NCBI GenBank assembly: GCA_016938815.1
Contig: JAFGTX010000012.1
Coordinates: forward strand, 1 to 47,064
DNA length: 47,064 nucleotides
DNA from: Clostridia bacterium
GTDB lineage: Bacteria > Bacillota > Clostridia > Peptostreptococcales > Acidaminobacteraceae
Direction of reading: 5' to 3'
A program made the position numbers and the translations under genes. The first letter of the stretch is position 1. Each line of letters opens with the position of its first letter. The notes beneath the pieces were generated by a model that was given only the letters and a program-made list of their open reading frames with translations, had not been told where the DNA came from and ran no database searches. Shown one piece after another: positions 1 through 9,666 of the stretch.

Positions 1-2510
1 GCAACAGCAGCATAGATGGCATTCATATACTGTTAGGAATGTTGGATCAAGAACAAGGACTGGTCGCAGCCTTGCTGAAGAAAATTGATTGTCCGGTTGA
101 AGCTTTTACGGCTGCTTTGCGTGAACAGGTGGAAAAATTACCGAAAGTAAGTGGTCAAGATCAAATCTACCTATCCATGGATGGACAAAAATTGCTGATC
201 AATGCTGAAAAAATAGCGGAAAAGATGCAAGATGAATATATCAGTGTAGAGCACATACTCTTAAGTTTGCTGCGTCATGGAAAAAGGGAACTTAAAGAGG
301 TCTTCAATAGCTTCAAGGTAGATGAAGACCGTATCATGAATGCTCTGAAAGAAATCAGGGGATCACGCAGGGTGACTTCTGATCAGCCAGAAAATCAGTA
401 TGATGTTTTGAAAAAATATGGGGTGGACCTTGTGGCACTAGCCCGTGAAAATAAGCTGGATCCTGTTATTGGTCGTGATGATGAGATTAGACGTGCGATC
501 CGCATTCTATCGAGGAAAACCAAGAATAACCCTGTGCTGATTGGAGAACCGGGTGTTGGTAAAACCGCCATTGCGGAAGGTCTCGCTCACAGAATCGTCA
601 AGGGTGAAGTGCCTGATAACCTGAAGGACAAGCGTATTTTTGCGCTGGACATGGGGGCGCTGGTGGCTGGTGCCAAATTCAGAGGTGAATTCGAGGAACG
701 TTTGAAGGCGGTTTTAGATGAAATCCGCAATAGCGAAGGTAAAATCTTGATGTTCATCGATGAACTTCACAACATTGTTGGTGCCGGCAAGACGGAAGGT
801 GCAATGGATGCAGGCAACTTATTGAAACCCCTTTTAGCGCGTGGTGAATTAAGCTGTATTGGTGCGACAACCCTTGGTGAATACAAGAAGTATATAGAAA
901 AGGACACCGCACTTGAAAGGCGTTTTCAACCGATTCTTGTTGAAGAACCGACCGTTGAAAATACGATTACAATACTAAGAGGACTTAAGGAACGCTATGA
1001 AATTTTCCATGGCGTGCAAATTACGGATGAAGCCATCGTCCAAGCGGCAGTGCTTTCCGATCGATACATTTCTGATCGGTTTTTGCCAGATAAAGCCATT
1101 GATTTGGTAGATGAAGCCTGTGCCCTGATCAAAACAGAAATTCAGTCCATGCCAATTGAACTGGATGAAATCTCTAGAAAAATGATGACTTTAGAAATCG
1201 AGATAGAAGCCCTTAAAAAGGATAAAGATCCTCAGGCGCAGGAACGACGTACCAATCTGCAAAAAGAATTGTCTGAACTGAAAACAGTATTCGATGAGCG
1301 CATGGCCACTTATCAGCGTGAAAAAGAATCGGTGGATGAACTCAACAGCCTGAAGGAGGCGTTAGAGCAGTTGAATCATGAAATAGAGATGGCTGAACGT
1401 TCCTATGATTTGAACAAGGCGGCTGAACTGAAATACGGCAAATTGCCTGACTTGCAAAAGAAACTGGAAACCTTACAGGAAAGCTCTGCAACTAAAGAAA
1501 ATGAACTGATTAGAGAAGCTGTGACCGCAGATGAAATCGCGGGCATTGTTGCTAAGTGGACAGGCATTCCTTTAGATAAACTCCTTGAAAGTGAACGTGA
1601 AAAACTTTTGCAGTTGGAAGACATGTTGCACCAAAGGGTGATTGGACAGGATGAAGCGGTGACAAAGGTATCCGAAGCGATTTTGAGATCCAGAGCGGGC
1701 ATCAAAGATCCGACCAAACCGATTGGTTCTTTCCTGTTTCTAGGACCAACAGGCGTTGGTAAGACAGAACTGGCTAAGGCTTTGGCTGAAAACCTATTTG
1801 ATTCAGAGGACAATATGATCCGAATCGATATGTCGGAATACATGGAGCGGCATGCGGTGGCAAGACTCATCGGGGCACCTCCAGGGTATGTAGGCTATGA
1901 AGAAGGTGGACAACTGACCGAAGCGGTCAGAAGAAAACAGTATGCTGTCATCCTTTTTGATGAAGTGGAAAAGGCGCATCCGGATGTTTTCAACGTATTG
2001 CTTCAAGTCTTGGATGATGGTCGCATTACGGATGCTCAGGGCAGAACCGTGGACTTCAAAAATACGGTAATCATCATGACATCCAACATGGGTTCCTATC
2101 AGCTACTGAGTGGTGTGCATGAAGATGGCCATATATCAGAGGACGCGATTAAAGCAGTACACCAAGAGCTTAAAGGTCATTTTAGACCGGAATTTCTGAA
2201 TCGTCTTGACGAGATTGTTCTTTATAAGCCATTGACGGAAAAGGAAATGATGGCTATTGTAGATTTAATGGTAAAGGATGTAGAGGGGCGCTTGGCACAG
2301 CAATATATGACCTTGTCTCTCAGCGAGGCAGCAAAAAGGTATACAGTGTCGGCTGCTTATGATGTCCACTTTGGTGCAAGACCAATCAAAAGATTTTTGC
2401 AGAAAAATGTTGAAACCCTGATTGCAAAGGCAATCATTAAGGGCGAAGTTAAGCCGCATGACCACGTGCGTATTGATGTGGAGGATGGGGTATATAAAAT
2501 CCAGAGATGA
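1..2510 (+). CDS. clpB: ATP-dependent chaperone ClpB, 5'-truncated by the window edge
   Basis: Two AAA+ modules with Walker A ([18 protein letters not shown]), ClpB M-domain coiled coil and N-domain. The reading frame stays open upstream of the ORF-track ATG to the window edge (..[21 protein letters not shown]). Confidence 0.96.
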   Translation, partial: NSSIDGIHILLGMLDQEQGLVAALLKKIDCPVEAFTAALREQVEKLPKVSGQDQIYLSMDGQKLLINAEKIAEKMQDEYISVEHILLSLLRHGKRELKEVFNSFKVDEDRIMNALKEIRGSRRVTSDQPENQYDVLKKYGVDLVALARENKLDPVIGRDDEIRRAIRILSRKTKNNPVLIGEPGVGKTAIAEGLAHRIVKGEVPDNLKDKRIFALDMGALVAGAKFRGEFEERLKAVLDEIRNSEGKILMFIDELHNIVGAGKTEGAMDAGNLLKPLLARGELSCIGATTLGEYKKYIEKDTALERRFQPILVEEPTVENTITILRGLKERYEIFHGVQITDEAIVQAAVLSDRYISDRFLPDKAIDLVDEACALIKTEIQSMPIELDEISRKMMTLEIEIEALKKDKDPQAQERRTNLQKELSELKTVFDERMATYQREKESVDELNSLKEALEQLNHEIEMAERSYDLNKAAELKYGKLPDLQKKLETLQESSATKENELIREAVTADEIAGIVAKWTGIPLDKLLESEREKLLQLEDMLHQRVIGQDEAVTKVSEAILRSRAGIKDPTKPIGSFLFLGPTGVGKTELAKALAENLFDSEDNMIRIDMSEYMERHAVARLIGAPPGYVGYEEGGQLTEAVRRKQYAVILFDEVEKAHPDVFNVLLQVLDDGRITDAQGRTVDFKNTVIIMTSNMGSYQLLSGVHEDGHISEDAIKAVHQELKGHFRPEFLNRLDEIVLYKPLTEKEMMAIVDLMVKDVEGRLAQQYMTLSLSEAAKRYTVSAAYDVHFGARPIKRFLQKNVETLIAKAIIKGEVKPHDHVRIDVEDGVYKIQR

Positions 2511-2525
2511 TACGTGAGGTGCCTT

Positions 2526-3773
2526 ATGGATGACAAGATCAGAAAAGAAATCAATCAGACTAGACAAATTCAGAAATTTTCCGCTTACGGTTTTTTAAAG
2601 AACCTGAAATTTTTCGAGCCTTATCTTGTCATCTACCTCTTGGGTAATGGCTATTCACTCTTTCAGATAGGTATTCTCTATTCTATCAGAGAGGCCATTA
2701 TCTATGTATTTGAAGTGCCATCTGGTATTATTGCGGATTATTATGGGCGCAAAAAGGAACTGTATATGTGCTTTGCATTTTATATCATTTCTTTTGTTTT
2801 GTTTTATTTCGGGACAAGCTATTGGAAAGTAGTCATGGCCATGCTCTTTTTCGGTCTTGGAGAGGCCTTCCGATCAGGGACCCATAAGGCGATGATCTAC
2901 ACCTATCTGGAGGCGCGTGGTTGGTCTTCCTATAAAGCGTATGTATATGGCCGTACCCGTTCCTTTTCGCTGATTGGGTCAGCTGTCAATGCGATCGGCG
3001 CCATTGTCCTGATTTTGAACGTGCCAAGTTCGAAATATATTTTCTTGGCGTCGGTCATGCCCTATATTTTGGATTTTGCTTTAATTGCCACTTATCCGGA
3101 TTATTTGGACAGTCCTCAGGGGGATAAAGGTCCTTTAAAGGATGCCTTTAGCATTAAGGGACACCTTTCTGACATTTACAAAAGATTTGCTTTGCGAAAG
3201 ATTGTAATCAATTCAGGCTTGTTCGAAGCGGTCTTTAAAAGTGTGAAGGATATGATTCAGCCGATTTTGGAGATTATGATTGTCACGACCGGTATCGTCA
3301 TCCTCAAATCCATGTCACCAGAAGACAATCTTCATATCATACTAGGCTTGAGTTATGCCGGTATCAACCTGATTAGCGCCTATGCTTCCAAGCATGCTTA
3401 TCTATTGAAAAAACATGCGACATCCTCTCAATTATTGAATCGAGTCTATTTGGCCTTTGCGGCAGTACTCTTCGGTCTTTTCATAGCCATTCGGCTGAAT
3501 TGGGTAGGGGTCATTGTTGTCTTATTCATTGTGATTTATATGCTTAGAGATATTCGAAAACCACTCTTTGTCGATGCTTGTGACGATTATATGGAAAAGA
3601 ACCAAAGGGCAACGGTACTCAGTATTGAGTCTCAACTCAAGGCACTCTTTACGGTTGTATTGGCGCCGAGTATAGGTTTTCTTGCGGATCAATTTGGCAT
3701 TGCGACAGTCATGTTGGCTTCTGGGGTTATTCTGATTTTATTATATACACGATTGAAAGTTGTAAATGAGTAA
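2526..3773 (+). CDS. MFS transporter
   Basis: About 12 hydrophobic segments with an MFS-like motif (GIIADYYGRKKEL). ATG at 2526 is the more likely start than the upstream in-frame codon at 2514. Confidence 0.8.
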   Translation: MDDKIRKEINQTRQIQKFSAYGFLKNLKFFEPYLVIYLLGNGYSLFQIGILYSIREAIIYVFEVPSGIIADYYGRKKELYMCFAFYIISFVLFYFGTSYWKVVMAMLFFGLGEAFRSGTHKAMIYTYLEARGWSSYKAYVYGRTRSFSLIGSAVNAIGAIVLILNVPSSKYIFLASVMPYILDFALIATYPDYLDSPQGDKGPLKDAFSIKGHLSDIYKRFALRKIVINSGLFEAVFKSVKDMIQPILEIMIVTTGIVILKSMSPEDNLHIILGLSYAGINLISAYASKHAYLLKKHATSSQLLNRVYLAFAAVLFGLFIAIRLNWVGVIVVLFIVIYMLRDIRKPLFVDACDDYMEKNQRATVLSIESQLKALFTVVLAPSIGFLADQFGIATVMLASGVILILLYTRLKVVNE

Positions 3774-3822
3774 AGCGTATTAAGGCTTGTTGATTATTTT
3801 ATTACAATAGGAAGTACTTTAT

Positions 3823-3854
3823 GCATACAGAGACATGTTCTGTATGCTTTTTTT
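3823..3854 (+). terminator. Rho-independent terminator
   Basis: GCATACAGA-gacatgt-TCTGTATGC followed by T7. Confidence 0.85.
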
Positions 3855-4130
3855 ATTCTATTAAGATAGTAGAAGCACTCCTAAATAGAAATTACAAAAA
3901 AAATTTAGCAAATACATAAAAATTTCATGGCAAATATAGAAAGTTGTGAATACATCTGTGTGTTTAAATATAAAAGCAAATACCGCGAAATGGTATATTT
4001 TATTAAGTGAAAAATTAAAACATATAATGATTTAAAAGGAATTCAGAATATTGTCACACTTTGTTATTTTTTAAACAATTTATACACTTATAAACCAGCA
4101 GTTTCAATGCTTACAAAAGATGTTACATTA

Positions 4131-4159
4131 TTGAAATGGGTTGGAAAATATGCTATGAT
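4131..4159 (+). promoter_or_regulatory. Putative sigma-A promoter for the NSS transporter
   Basis: TTGAAA-N17-TATGAT. Confidence 0.55.
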
Positions 4160-4221
4160 TAACTTGAAATTATATATTTTATTTAATGATTTCAAACTAT
4201 TTTTTTAAAGGGGGAGAAACA

Positions 4222-5634
4222 ATGGAGAACAACAGAGAAAGTTGGGGATCGAAGCTTGGTTTCATTATGGCGGCTGCTGGTTCAGCGGTCGGTTTAGGTA
4301 ACATTTGGAAATTCCCATTTACTGCAGGTAACAACGGTGGTGGTGCATTTGTACTTATTTACTTAATTTTCGTTATCTTCATCGGCTTCAGTGTTATGTT
4401 AACTGAGTTTGCAGTAGGTAGAAGAAAGAACTTGGCGGCAGTTGGTGCTTACAAGTCAGTGGACAGCCGTTGGACATTTGCCGGCGTTCTTGGTGTACTA
4501 AGTGGATTCTTGATCATGGGCTTCTATCCAGTAGTTGGTGGCTGGGCATTGGCTTACGTGTTCAAAGTATTCGGTGGTTTATTAACAGATCCAGCTGCAA
4601 TTGGCGATGTATTCGGTGGTTTTATTACAAACCCAGTTCAACCGCTAATCTGGATGGTTGCTTACTTATTACTTAACGTAGTTATCGTAGTAAGAGGTGT
4701 ATCATCTGGTATCGAAAAAGCGGGTAAAGTGCTTATGCCTTTGCTATTCGGTATCCTTATTCTAATCACTATCAAAGGTTTGACATTACCTAATGCGATG
4801 GCAGGTGTTGAATTCTTATTCAAACCTGACTTCAGCAAAGTAACTGGTGCAGTTGTACTGGCAGCACTTGGTCAAGCGTTCTTCTCATTATCTCTTGGTA
4901 TGGGTTGTATGATTACTTACGGATCATACTTGAACAAGCAAGAAAACCTTGCATCGAATGCAGCTATTGTAACTGCGATGGATACAGCTGTTGCGTTATT
5001 AGCAGGTTTAGCGATGTTCCCAGCAATGTTCTCATTCGGCATGGAGCCAGCTGCAGGTCCTGGTTTGGTATTCGTAGTTGTACCTTCTCTATTCGCTGAA
5101 ATGGGCGGCCTTGGTGTTGTATTTGCAGCATTATTCTTCGTTGCACTTACTGTTGCAGCCTTGACTTCTTCAGTATCATTACTTGAAGTTGTTGTTGCAT
5201 ACCTAATGGATGAAAGAAAGTTCACGAGAGTTAAATCTGTTATTACAGCTTCAACTATTATGGCATTGATGTGTGTACTTGCATCGCTTTCTCTTGGCGG
5301 TGTTGGTCCAAAATTATTCGGTACAGGCGCATTCGACGTATTCGACTTGTTAACAGATAAAATCTTCTTGGCAATCGGTGGTATGTTGTTATGTATCTTT
5401 GCTGGTTGGAGACTTGATAAAGAAGATCTTAGAAAAGAAATCACCAATGAAGGTGACATTGCATTCGGTATCTTCGAATTCTGGTACGCACTTGTTAAAT
5501 ATGTGATTCCTGTTACAATTGCTATCGTAGCAGTTTCAGGTATCAAATCTGGTTTCGACAGTGGCGTGGGCGCTATTATGGTAATCGGTGTTGCGATTAT
5601 CGCTATCTTCGCTGCAATTTCTAAGAAACTATAG
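4222..5634 (+). CDS. Sodium-dependent transporter, NSS/SNF family
   Basis: N-terminal signature WGSKLGFIMAAAGSAVGLGNIWKFPF. RBS AAAGGGGGAGA precedes ATG 4222, so the upstream in-frame ATG at 4186 is unlikely. Confidence 0.93.
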   Translation: MENNRESWGSKLGFIMAAAGSAVGLGNIWKFPFTAGNNGGGAFVLIYLIFVIFIGFSVMLTEFAVGRRKNLAAVGAYKSVDSRWTFAGVLGVLSGFLIMGFYPVVGGWALAYVFKVFGGLLTDPAAIGDVFGGFITNPVQPLIWMVAYLLLNVVIVVRGVSSGIEKAGKVLMPLLFGILILITIKGLTLPNAMAGVEFLFKPDFSKVTGAVVLAALGQAFFSLSLGMGCMITYGSYLNKQENLASNAAIVTAMDTAVALLAGLAMFPAMFSFGMEPAAGPGLVFVVVPSLFAEMGGLGVVFAALFFVALTVAALTSSVSLLEVVVAYLMDERKFTRVKSVITASTIMALMCVLASLSLGGVGPKLFGTGAFDVFDLLTDKIFLAIGGMLLCIFAGWRLDKEDLRKEITNEGDIAFGIFEFWYALVKYVIPVTIAIVAVSGIKSGFDSGVGAIMVIGVAIIAIFAAISKKL

Positions 5635-5658
5635 AATTTATTTGAAAATGAATGATTT

Positions 5659-5694
5659 AAAAGCTGTTCCTTTTGGAACAGCTTTTCTTTTTTT
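5659..5694 (+). terminator. Rho-independent terminator
   Basis: AAAAGCTGTTCC-tttt-GGAACAGCTTTT followed by a T-rich tract. Confidence 0.9.
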
Positions 5695-5713
5695 CGTGAA
5701 AAGCAAGAATAGC

Positions 5714-5779
5714 AGTTCCTTATATAGGCAGGTGAAGAGGTGACATCAGTCAGATCTTCACCTGCCTATATAAGGAACT
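5714..5779. repeat. 25-bp perfect inverted repeat with 16-nt loop
   Basis: AGTTCCTTATATAGGCAGGTGAAGA ... TCTTCACCTGCCTATATAAGGAACT; no T-tract follows. Confidence 0.9.
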
Positions 5780-5783
5780 ATTA

Positions 5784-5800
5784 GGCTCGCTAAGCGAGCC
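5784..5800. repeat. Short perfect hairpin GGCTCGC-TAA-GCGAGCC
   Basis: 7-bp stem directly adjacent to the 25-bp inverted repeat. Confidence 0.8.
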
Positions 5801-5807
5801 GGTGGAC

Positions 5808-5869
5808 GCACCAGCGTTCACGGCTATTCGTATTTTGAAAAGCCAAGCGCATCAGCGTTCATGGCCATT
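5808..5869. repeat. Two degenerate copies of a 21-bp direct repeat, 41 bp apart
   Basis: gcaccagcgttcacggctatt (5808-5828) versus gcatcagcgttcatggccatt (5849-5869). Confidence 0.75.
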
Positions 5870-5930
5870 ATTCTCCTGACTCTCAAAACTGGAGCGACCA
5901 TGCTATGATTCTAAAAGACATTCCCTACAG

Positions 5931-5964
5931 CTGTAACAATTCTGTGACAAAGGTATGCTATACT
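5931..5964 (+). promoter_or_regulatory. Pho-box-like direct-repeat operator and -10 of the two-component operon
   Basis: CTGTAACAATT/CTGTGACAAAG 11-bp repeat, then N9 after CTGTGACA to TATACT. Confidence 0.6.
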
Positions 5965-5996
5965 GAAGCGAGAGTAGACTGTAATGAGGGGCGTTT

Positions 5997-6665
5997 ATGA
6001 AAAAAAAGATTCTAGTGGTTGACGATGAAACACGTATGAGAATATTGTTGTCGGATTTTCTTACGGCAGAGGGTTATGAAGTCATAGAGGCTTCTAACGG
6101 CAGAGAGGCGATGAACACATTTTGCAGCATGCCAGGTATCCGCCTGATCATATTGGATGTGATGATGCCGGAGCTCAATGGTTGGCAGGTTTGTGAAGAA
6201 ATTAGAACAATCAGTGATGTGCCAATTTTATTTCTTACGGCGATGTCCTCTGAAAACGATGAGATTAAAAGTTTCATTTGTGGCGCAGACGAATTCATCA
6301 AAAAGCCCTTCAGTCCATCGGTACTGGTTCTCCGCGTCAATGCCTTGATTAAGAGGATTTACGGCGAGGAAGATATCATAGAAAAGGGCATGCTCAGGAT
6401 TGATCGGACGTGTAATATGGTATGGGAGACTCATGACTTGATTGAACTCAGTCAGACGGAATTCAAACTGCTGATGTATCTGATACAAAATGAACACGCG
6501 GTTTTGTCGAGAGAACAGATATTAGACAATGTCTGGGGATTTCAGTACGATGGTACGGACAGAACGGTCGATACTCATATGAACCGCTTGCGAATTAAAC
6601 TAAAGAAAAGTAACCATTATATTCGAACGATTCGGGGAATCGGCTATATGTTTGAGGTGATGTGA
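5997..6665 (+). CDS. OmpR/PhoB-family response regulator
   Basis: REC domain (VVDDETRMR, LDVMMPELNGW, KPF) plus winged helix (SREQILDNVWGFQYDGTDRTVDTHMNRLRIKL). Confidence 0.95.
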   Translation: MKKKILVVDDETRMRILLSDFLTAEGYEVIEASNGREAMNTFCSMPGIRLIILDVMMPELNGWQVCEEIRTISDVPILFLTAMSSENDEIKSFICGADEFIKKPFSPSVLVLRVNALIKRIYGEEDIIEKGMLRIDRTCNMVWETHDLIELSQTEFKLLMYLIQNEHAVLSREQILDNVWGFQYDGTDRTVDTHMNRLRIKLKKSNHYIRTIRGIGYMFEVM

Positions 6666-8188
6666 TGCGTTCGGTAAGACAAAAATTATTTATACAAGTT
6701 GGGGTATTGGTGCTCTTGTTGGTCGGATTAACAGTCGTAGCTAACAATTTCTGCTTAGAATCCTACTATACCAGTCAGCTTAAAGATCGGTTGGTAGAAT
6801 ATTACGAAACCATCAACAGCATTGAATCAAGCGCCTATGAAGAAGAACTGAAACAGTTTATCGATATCGAATCTTCCAGTAATGTCGACATTATGATTGT
6901 GAATATCCAAAATGATATTTTATATACTTCTAATAGCTATTTTTTAGATGAAAAAATGATGGAGCGTATTCAAGATATGCAAAGTATGGATGGTGGGAAA
7001 TTTGCTCCCATGTTTGTCCATGAGATTTTGTCAGAAGAAGCTCAGGAAAAACGTGGTCCAGAACCACCCAAAGATCAAAACCATCCGCCGATGAAGCTGG
7101 AAGAATTAGAACGTGTCAATAACTCTGTGACTTTCTATTACGCCTATGGCAACCCACTTTTTGATAATAAAATGTTGGTGCTGGCGGGCACTTTGAACTC
7201 AGGGGACATTATAGAACTTAAAGTGCCTGTGGTTTCCATTCAGAGTAGCATTGATATCATGAATAGGTTCACGATTATCTGTGGTGTGATGTTATTAATT
7301 GTTGCTTTTGCCTATGCTTATATACTTTCATCCACGTTTACAAGGCCCATTACAGAAATCAATGCAACGACAAAGGAAATCAAAGAATTGAAGTTTGGCC
7401 ACAAGTGCGAAGTGCAGACTTCAGACGAAATTGGTGAACTTGCCGCCAATATCAATGATATGTCGGATGTGCTATCAGAAGCCATTGATTCCATGAATCA
7501 AAAGAATGATCAACTGGAAAATCTGGTCAACAATGTTTCTCATGAGTTGAAGACACCTTTAGCGCTTTTACAAGGCTATGCAGAAGGCATTCAGCGACAT
7601 ATCGGCAACGACGAGGTGCGTGCCAGATTTTACTCGGAAGTCATTGTCGATGAAGCGAAAAAAATGAATAGAATTGTAGAAAGTCTTTTGACGATTAAGC
7701 AATTGGAAACAGATGAAATGACCCTGTTTTATAAGGACTTTTCGATCACAGAGCTGATTTCAAAAACGATTGAAAAATACCATCCCATTCTTGAAAAGGA
7801 AGGGTTGAATATAGAATTTTTGGAAGGGCCGGACGACGTTTTGGTGTTCGGTGATGCTTTCTACACCGAGCAGGTATTGATTAATTATGTGTCCAATGCA
7901 ATGCAGTATGTTGAAGCGCCTTACAAAATTAGCATTGATCTCGAAGTGATGGAAGACATTTGCCGCGTCAATGTATTTAACAGTTTTGAACACACCCAAG
8001 AAGAGGTTTTAAAGCCTATTTGGGATGAGTTTTATAAGCTGGATAAAGCTAGAACCAGAGAAAAGGGTGGACATGGCTTGGGGTTATCCATCGTCAAATC
8101 TATACAAGAAGCACATCATCAGGCTTATGGCGTCAAAAGCGAAGCAGAGGGCATCACTTTTTGGTTTGACGTCTTGCGTAGGTCATAA
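6665..8188 (+). CDS. Sensor histidine kinase (HAMP, HisKA, HATPase)
   Basis: VSHELKTPLALLQGYAEGI H-box, GHGLGLSIVKSI G-box, two TM segments and a periplasmic domain. ATG 6665 overlaps the upstream stop (TGATG). Confidence 0.94.
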   Translation: MRSVRQKLFIQVGVLVLLLVGLTVVANNFCLESYYTSQLKDRLVEYYETINSIESSAYEEELKQFIDIESSSNVDIMIVNIQNDILYTSNSYFLDEKMMERIQDMQSMDGGKFAPMFVHEILSEEAQEKRGPEPPKDQNHPPMKLEELERVNNSVTFYYAYGNPLFDNKMLVLAGTLNSGDIIELKVPVVSIQSSIDIMNRFTIICGVMLLIVAFAYAYILSSTFTRPITEINATTKEIKELKFGHKCEVQTSDEIGELAANINDMSDVLSEAIDSMNQKNDQLENLVNNVSHELKTPLALLQGYAEGIQRHIGNDEVRARFYSEVIVDEAKKMNRIVESLLTIKQLETDEMTLFYKDFSITELISKTIEKYHPILEKEGLNIEFLEGPDDVLVFGDAFYTEQVLINYVSNAMQYVEAPYKISIDLEVMEDICRVNVFNSFEHTQEEVLKPIWDEFYKLDKARTREKGGHGLGLSIVKSIQEAHHQAYGVKSEAEGITFWFDVLRRS

Positions 8189-8235
8189 AACAGCTAGTCA
8201 TAGCTATGAACTTCAAGAGATAATCATCAAAGCAT

Positions 8236-8279
8236 AATAAAAAGAACGTGGAACAAGTGTGTTCGACGTTCTTTTTATT
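8236..8279. terminator. Bidirectional terminator between convergent genes
   Basis: AATAAAAAGAACGT-g-GAACA-agtg-TGTTC-g-ACGTTCTTTTTATT. Confidence 0.85.
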
Positions 8280-8333
8280 GTTGAAAAAATTGTTCAAAAG
8301 TTGATCTACTGCATGAACAGTAGACAGAATGGG

Positions 8334-9347
8334 TTATATTGCTTTATTAATTACAGGCTCATTAATAAATCTGCTGCTCGCATCAAAAGCGGTTTGATTT
8401 GAGTAAGCATTAATGGCCTGCTGAATAGCACGTTTTAAGTAATCGCTGAATTCTGAGTTTGAATCACTTTCAGAATCGGATGCAGTACTCGAGTCAGATT
8501 CTGATGTATTTATTGCGGCGGCTTCAATTGAATCAATTGTACCGTCGCCGTTGGTGTCATATTCTGCGATTTCAGCAGCTGAATAAGATGAACTACTATT
8601 GTTCAATGAAGCGAGTAGAGTCGATGTAGCATTGTTGCTGGTCGTTGCATCGTCATCATCGTCTTCAAGCGCTTCTAGTAGTGCTTCGATAGTTGAACTT
8701 GTGCTGTCCTCGACCTCGTTAGTGCCACCTGAAGGTGGTGCTCCCGGTGGTGGTCCACCTGGGCCCATCGGACGATTCGTTATGGAATCGATGCTATCGT
8801 CTTCTTCGGAAACATCATCAGAAGTTCCAGAAGTCGCGTAAGATGAGCTGCCGGTTTCTAATGAAGCAAGTAACGTAGAGATCGCATCATCGCTGATGGT
8901 TGTTTCATCATCGTCGTCATCGTCTTCAAGCGCTTCAAGTAACGCTTCGATTGTTGAACTTGTACTGCTCTCTTCTGTTTCTCCAACACCGCCTGAAGGT
9001 GGTGGTCCTCCTGGAGGTGGGCCGCCTGCTCCTGTTGGACGATTGCCACCTTGTGACATCATTTGTGCTTGAAGTTCACTTGGGTCAGGCATATTGAATG
9101 CGTTGTCTTTTTGAAGACTAACCGCTTCCGATTCACTGATCAAACCATCCTCGTCGGTGTCATATTTGGCAAGGACTTCTTCAGCATCAAAAGATGTTCC
9201 TATGGCTTCTGCTTGCTTTTCGGAATAGGATTCGAGTTCTTCTAAGTCAAGAGATTGGTCATCATTGGTATCGACTTTAGGAGGCTGAGTCCGCTGCGTA
9301 GTTGCATAAACACTTCTATAGGCAGAACTGCTATTAATTTCCATCAT
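8334..9347 (-). CDS. EF-hand domain protein with internal duplication and acidic/Pro-Gly low-complexity segments
   Basis: Three canonical EF loops (DTNDDQSLDLEE, DTDEDGLISESE, DTNGDGTIDSIE); two copies of a GGPPPG..STSSTIEALLEALEDDDDD..STLLASL unit; RBS GAGGTG. Confidence 0.85.
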   Translation of the reverse strand: MMEINSSSAYRSVYATTQRTQPPKVDTNDDQSLDLEELESYSEKQAEAIGTSFDAEEVLAKYDTDEDGLISESEAVSLQKDNAFNMPDPSELQAQMMSQGGNRPTGAGGPPPGGPPPSGGVGETEESSTSSTIEALLEALEDDDDDDETTISDDAISTLLASLETGSSSYATSGTSDDVSEEDDSIDSITNRPMGPGGPPPGAPPSGGTNEVEDSTSSTIEALLEALEDDDDDATTSNNATSTLLASLNNSSSSYSAAEIAEYDTNGDGTIDSIEAAAINTSESDSSTASDSESDSNSEFSDYLKRAIQQAINAYSNQTAFDASSRFINEPVINKAI

Positions 9348-9393
9348 ATAATCACCTCTTTCTGTTTTAGGGTATAGGGATTCCCTTAATAAA

Positions 9394-9427
9394 ATTCTAA
9401 AATAGAAATGTCACAGATTTATTACAA
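9394..9427 (-). promoter_or_regulatory. Pho-box-like direct-repeat operator and -10 of the EF-hand gene
   Basis: Minus strand TTGTAATAAAT/CTGTGACATTT, then N9 after CTGTGACA to TAGAAT; same layout as 5931-5964. Confidence 0.55.
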
Positions 9428-9477
9428 AATGACGATTTCGAAAAAATATTTATAAAATTTCAGCGAGTCATAGCGCC

Positions 9478-9506
9478 TTGACATTTTATGATAGATAGCA
9501 TATACT
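9478..9506 (+). promoter_or_regulatory. Sigma-A promoter for riboswitch and antiporter
   Basis: TTGACA-N17-TATACT. Confidence 0.85.
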
Positions 9507-9528
9507 GGCAGTGTTAGAAATTGAATAG

Positions 9529-9666
9529 CGTTTAGAGGGAGTAACTGCCTTTTTATTAAGGAACCAAATGTCGTCATTACAGAATTCTAGGATTCTCGGC
9601 TTTGGTGACAATCAGTTTGTTGTGTGAGACTCTACAATTAATGGTTAATTGTAGAGTCTTTTTTTT
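9529..9666 (+). ncRNA. yybP-ykoY (manganese) riboswitch with intrinsic terminator
   Basis: Motifs AGAGGGAGTA, TGTCGTCA and CGGCTTTGGTGACA in order; then AGACTCTACAATTAA-tgg-TTAATTGTAGAGTCT and a T-tract. UAGAG near the 5' end can pair with CUCUA of the terminator's left arm. Confidence 0.78.

Noticed and set aside
1403-1870. Minus-strand ORF of 155 aa inside clpB
   Set aside because: Fully antisense to a confidently identified ClpB; composition is that of a shadow ORF and there is no RBS or family signature.
4917-5546. Minus-strand ORF of 209 aa inside the NSS transporter
   Set aside because: Antisense shadow of a strongly codon-biased gene; low-complexity Thr/Ala/Asn-rich product without recognisable domain.
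8025-8237. 70-aa plus-strand ORF overlapping the end of the histidine kinase
   Set aside because: Overlaps the kinase G-box region in another frame and runs into the bidirectional terminator.
8305-8324. Hairpin TCTACTG-catgaa-CAGTAGA after the EF-hand stop codon
   Set aside because: Short stem without adjacent T-tract; the stronger bidirectional terminator at 8236-8279 explains termination.
8599-8841. Plus-strand ORF opposite the EF-hand gene
   Set aside because: Ser/Val-rich translation is the complement of Asp/Ser/Gly repeats in the minus-strand gene.
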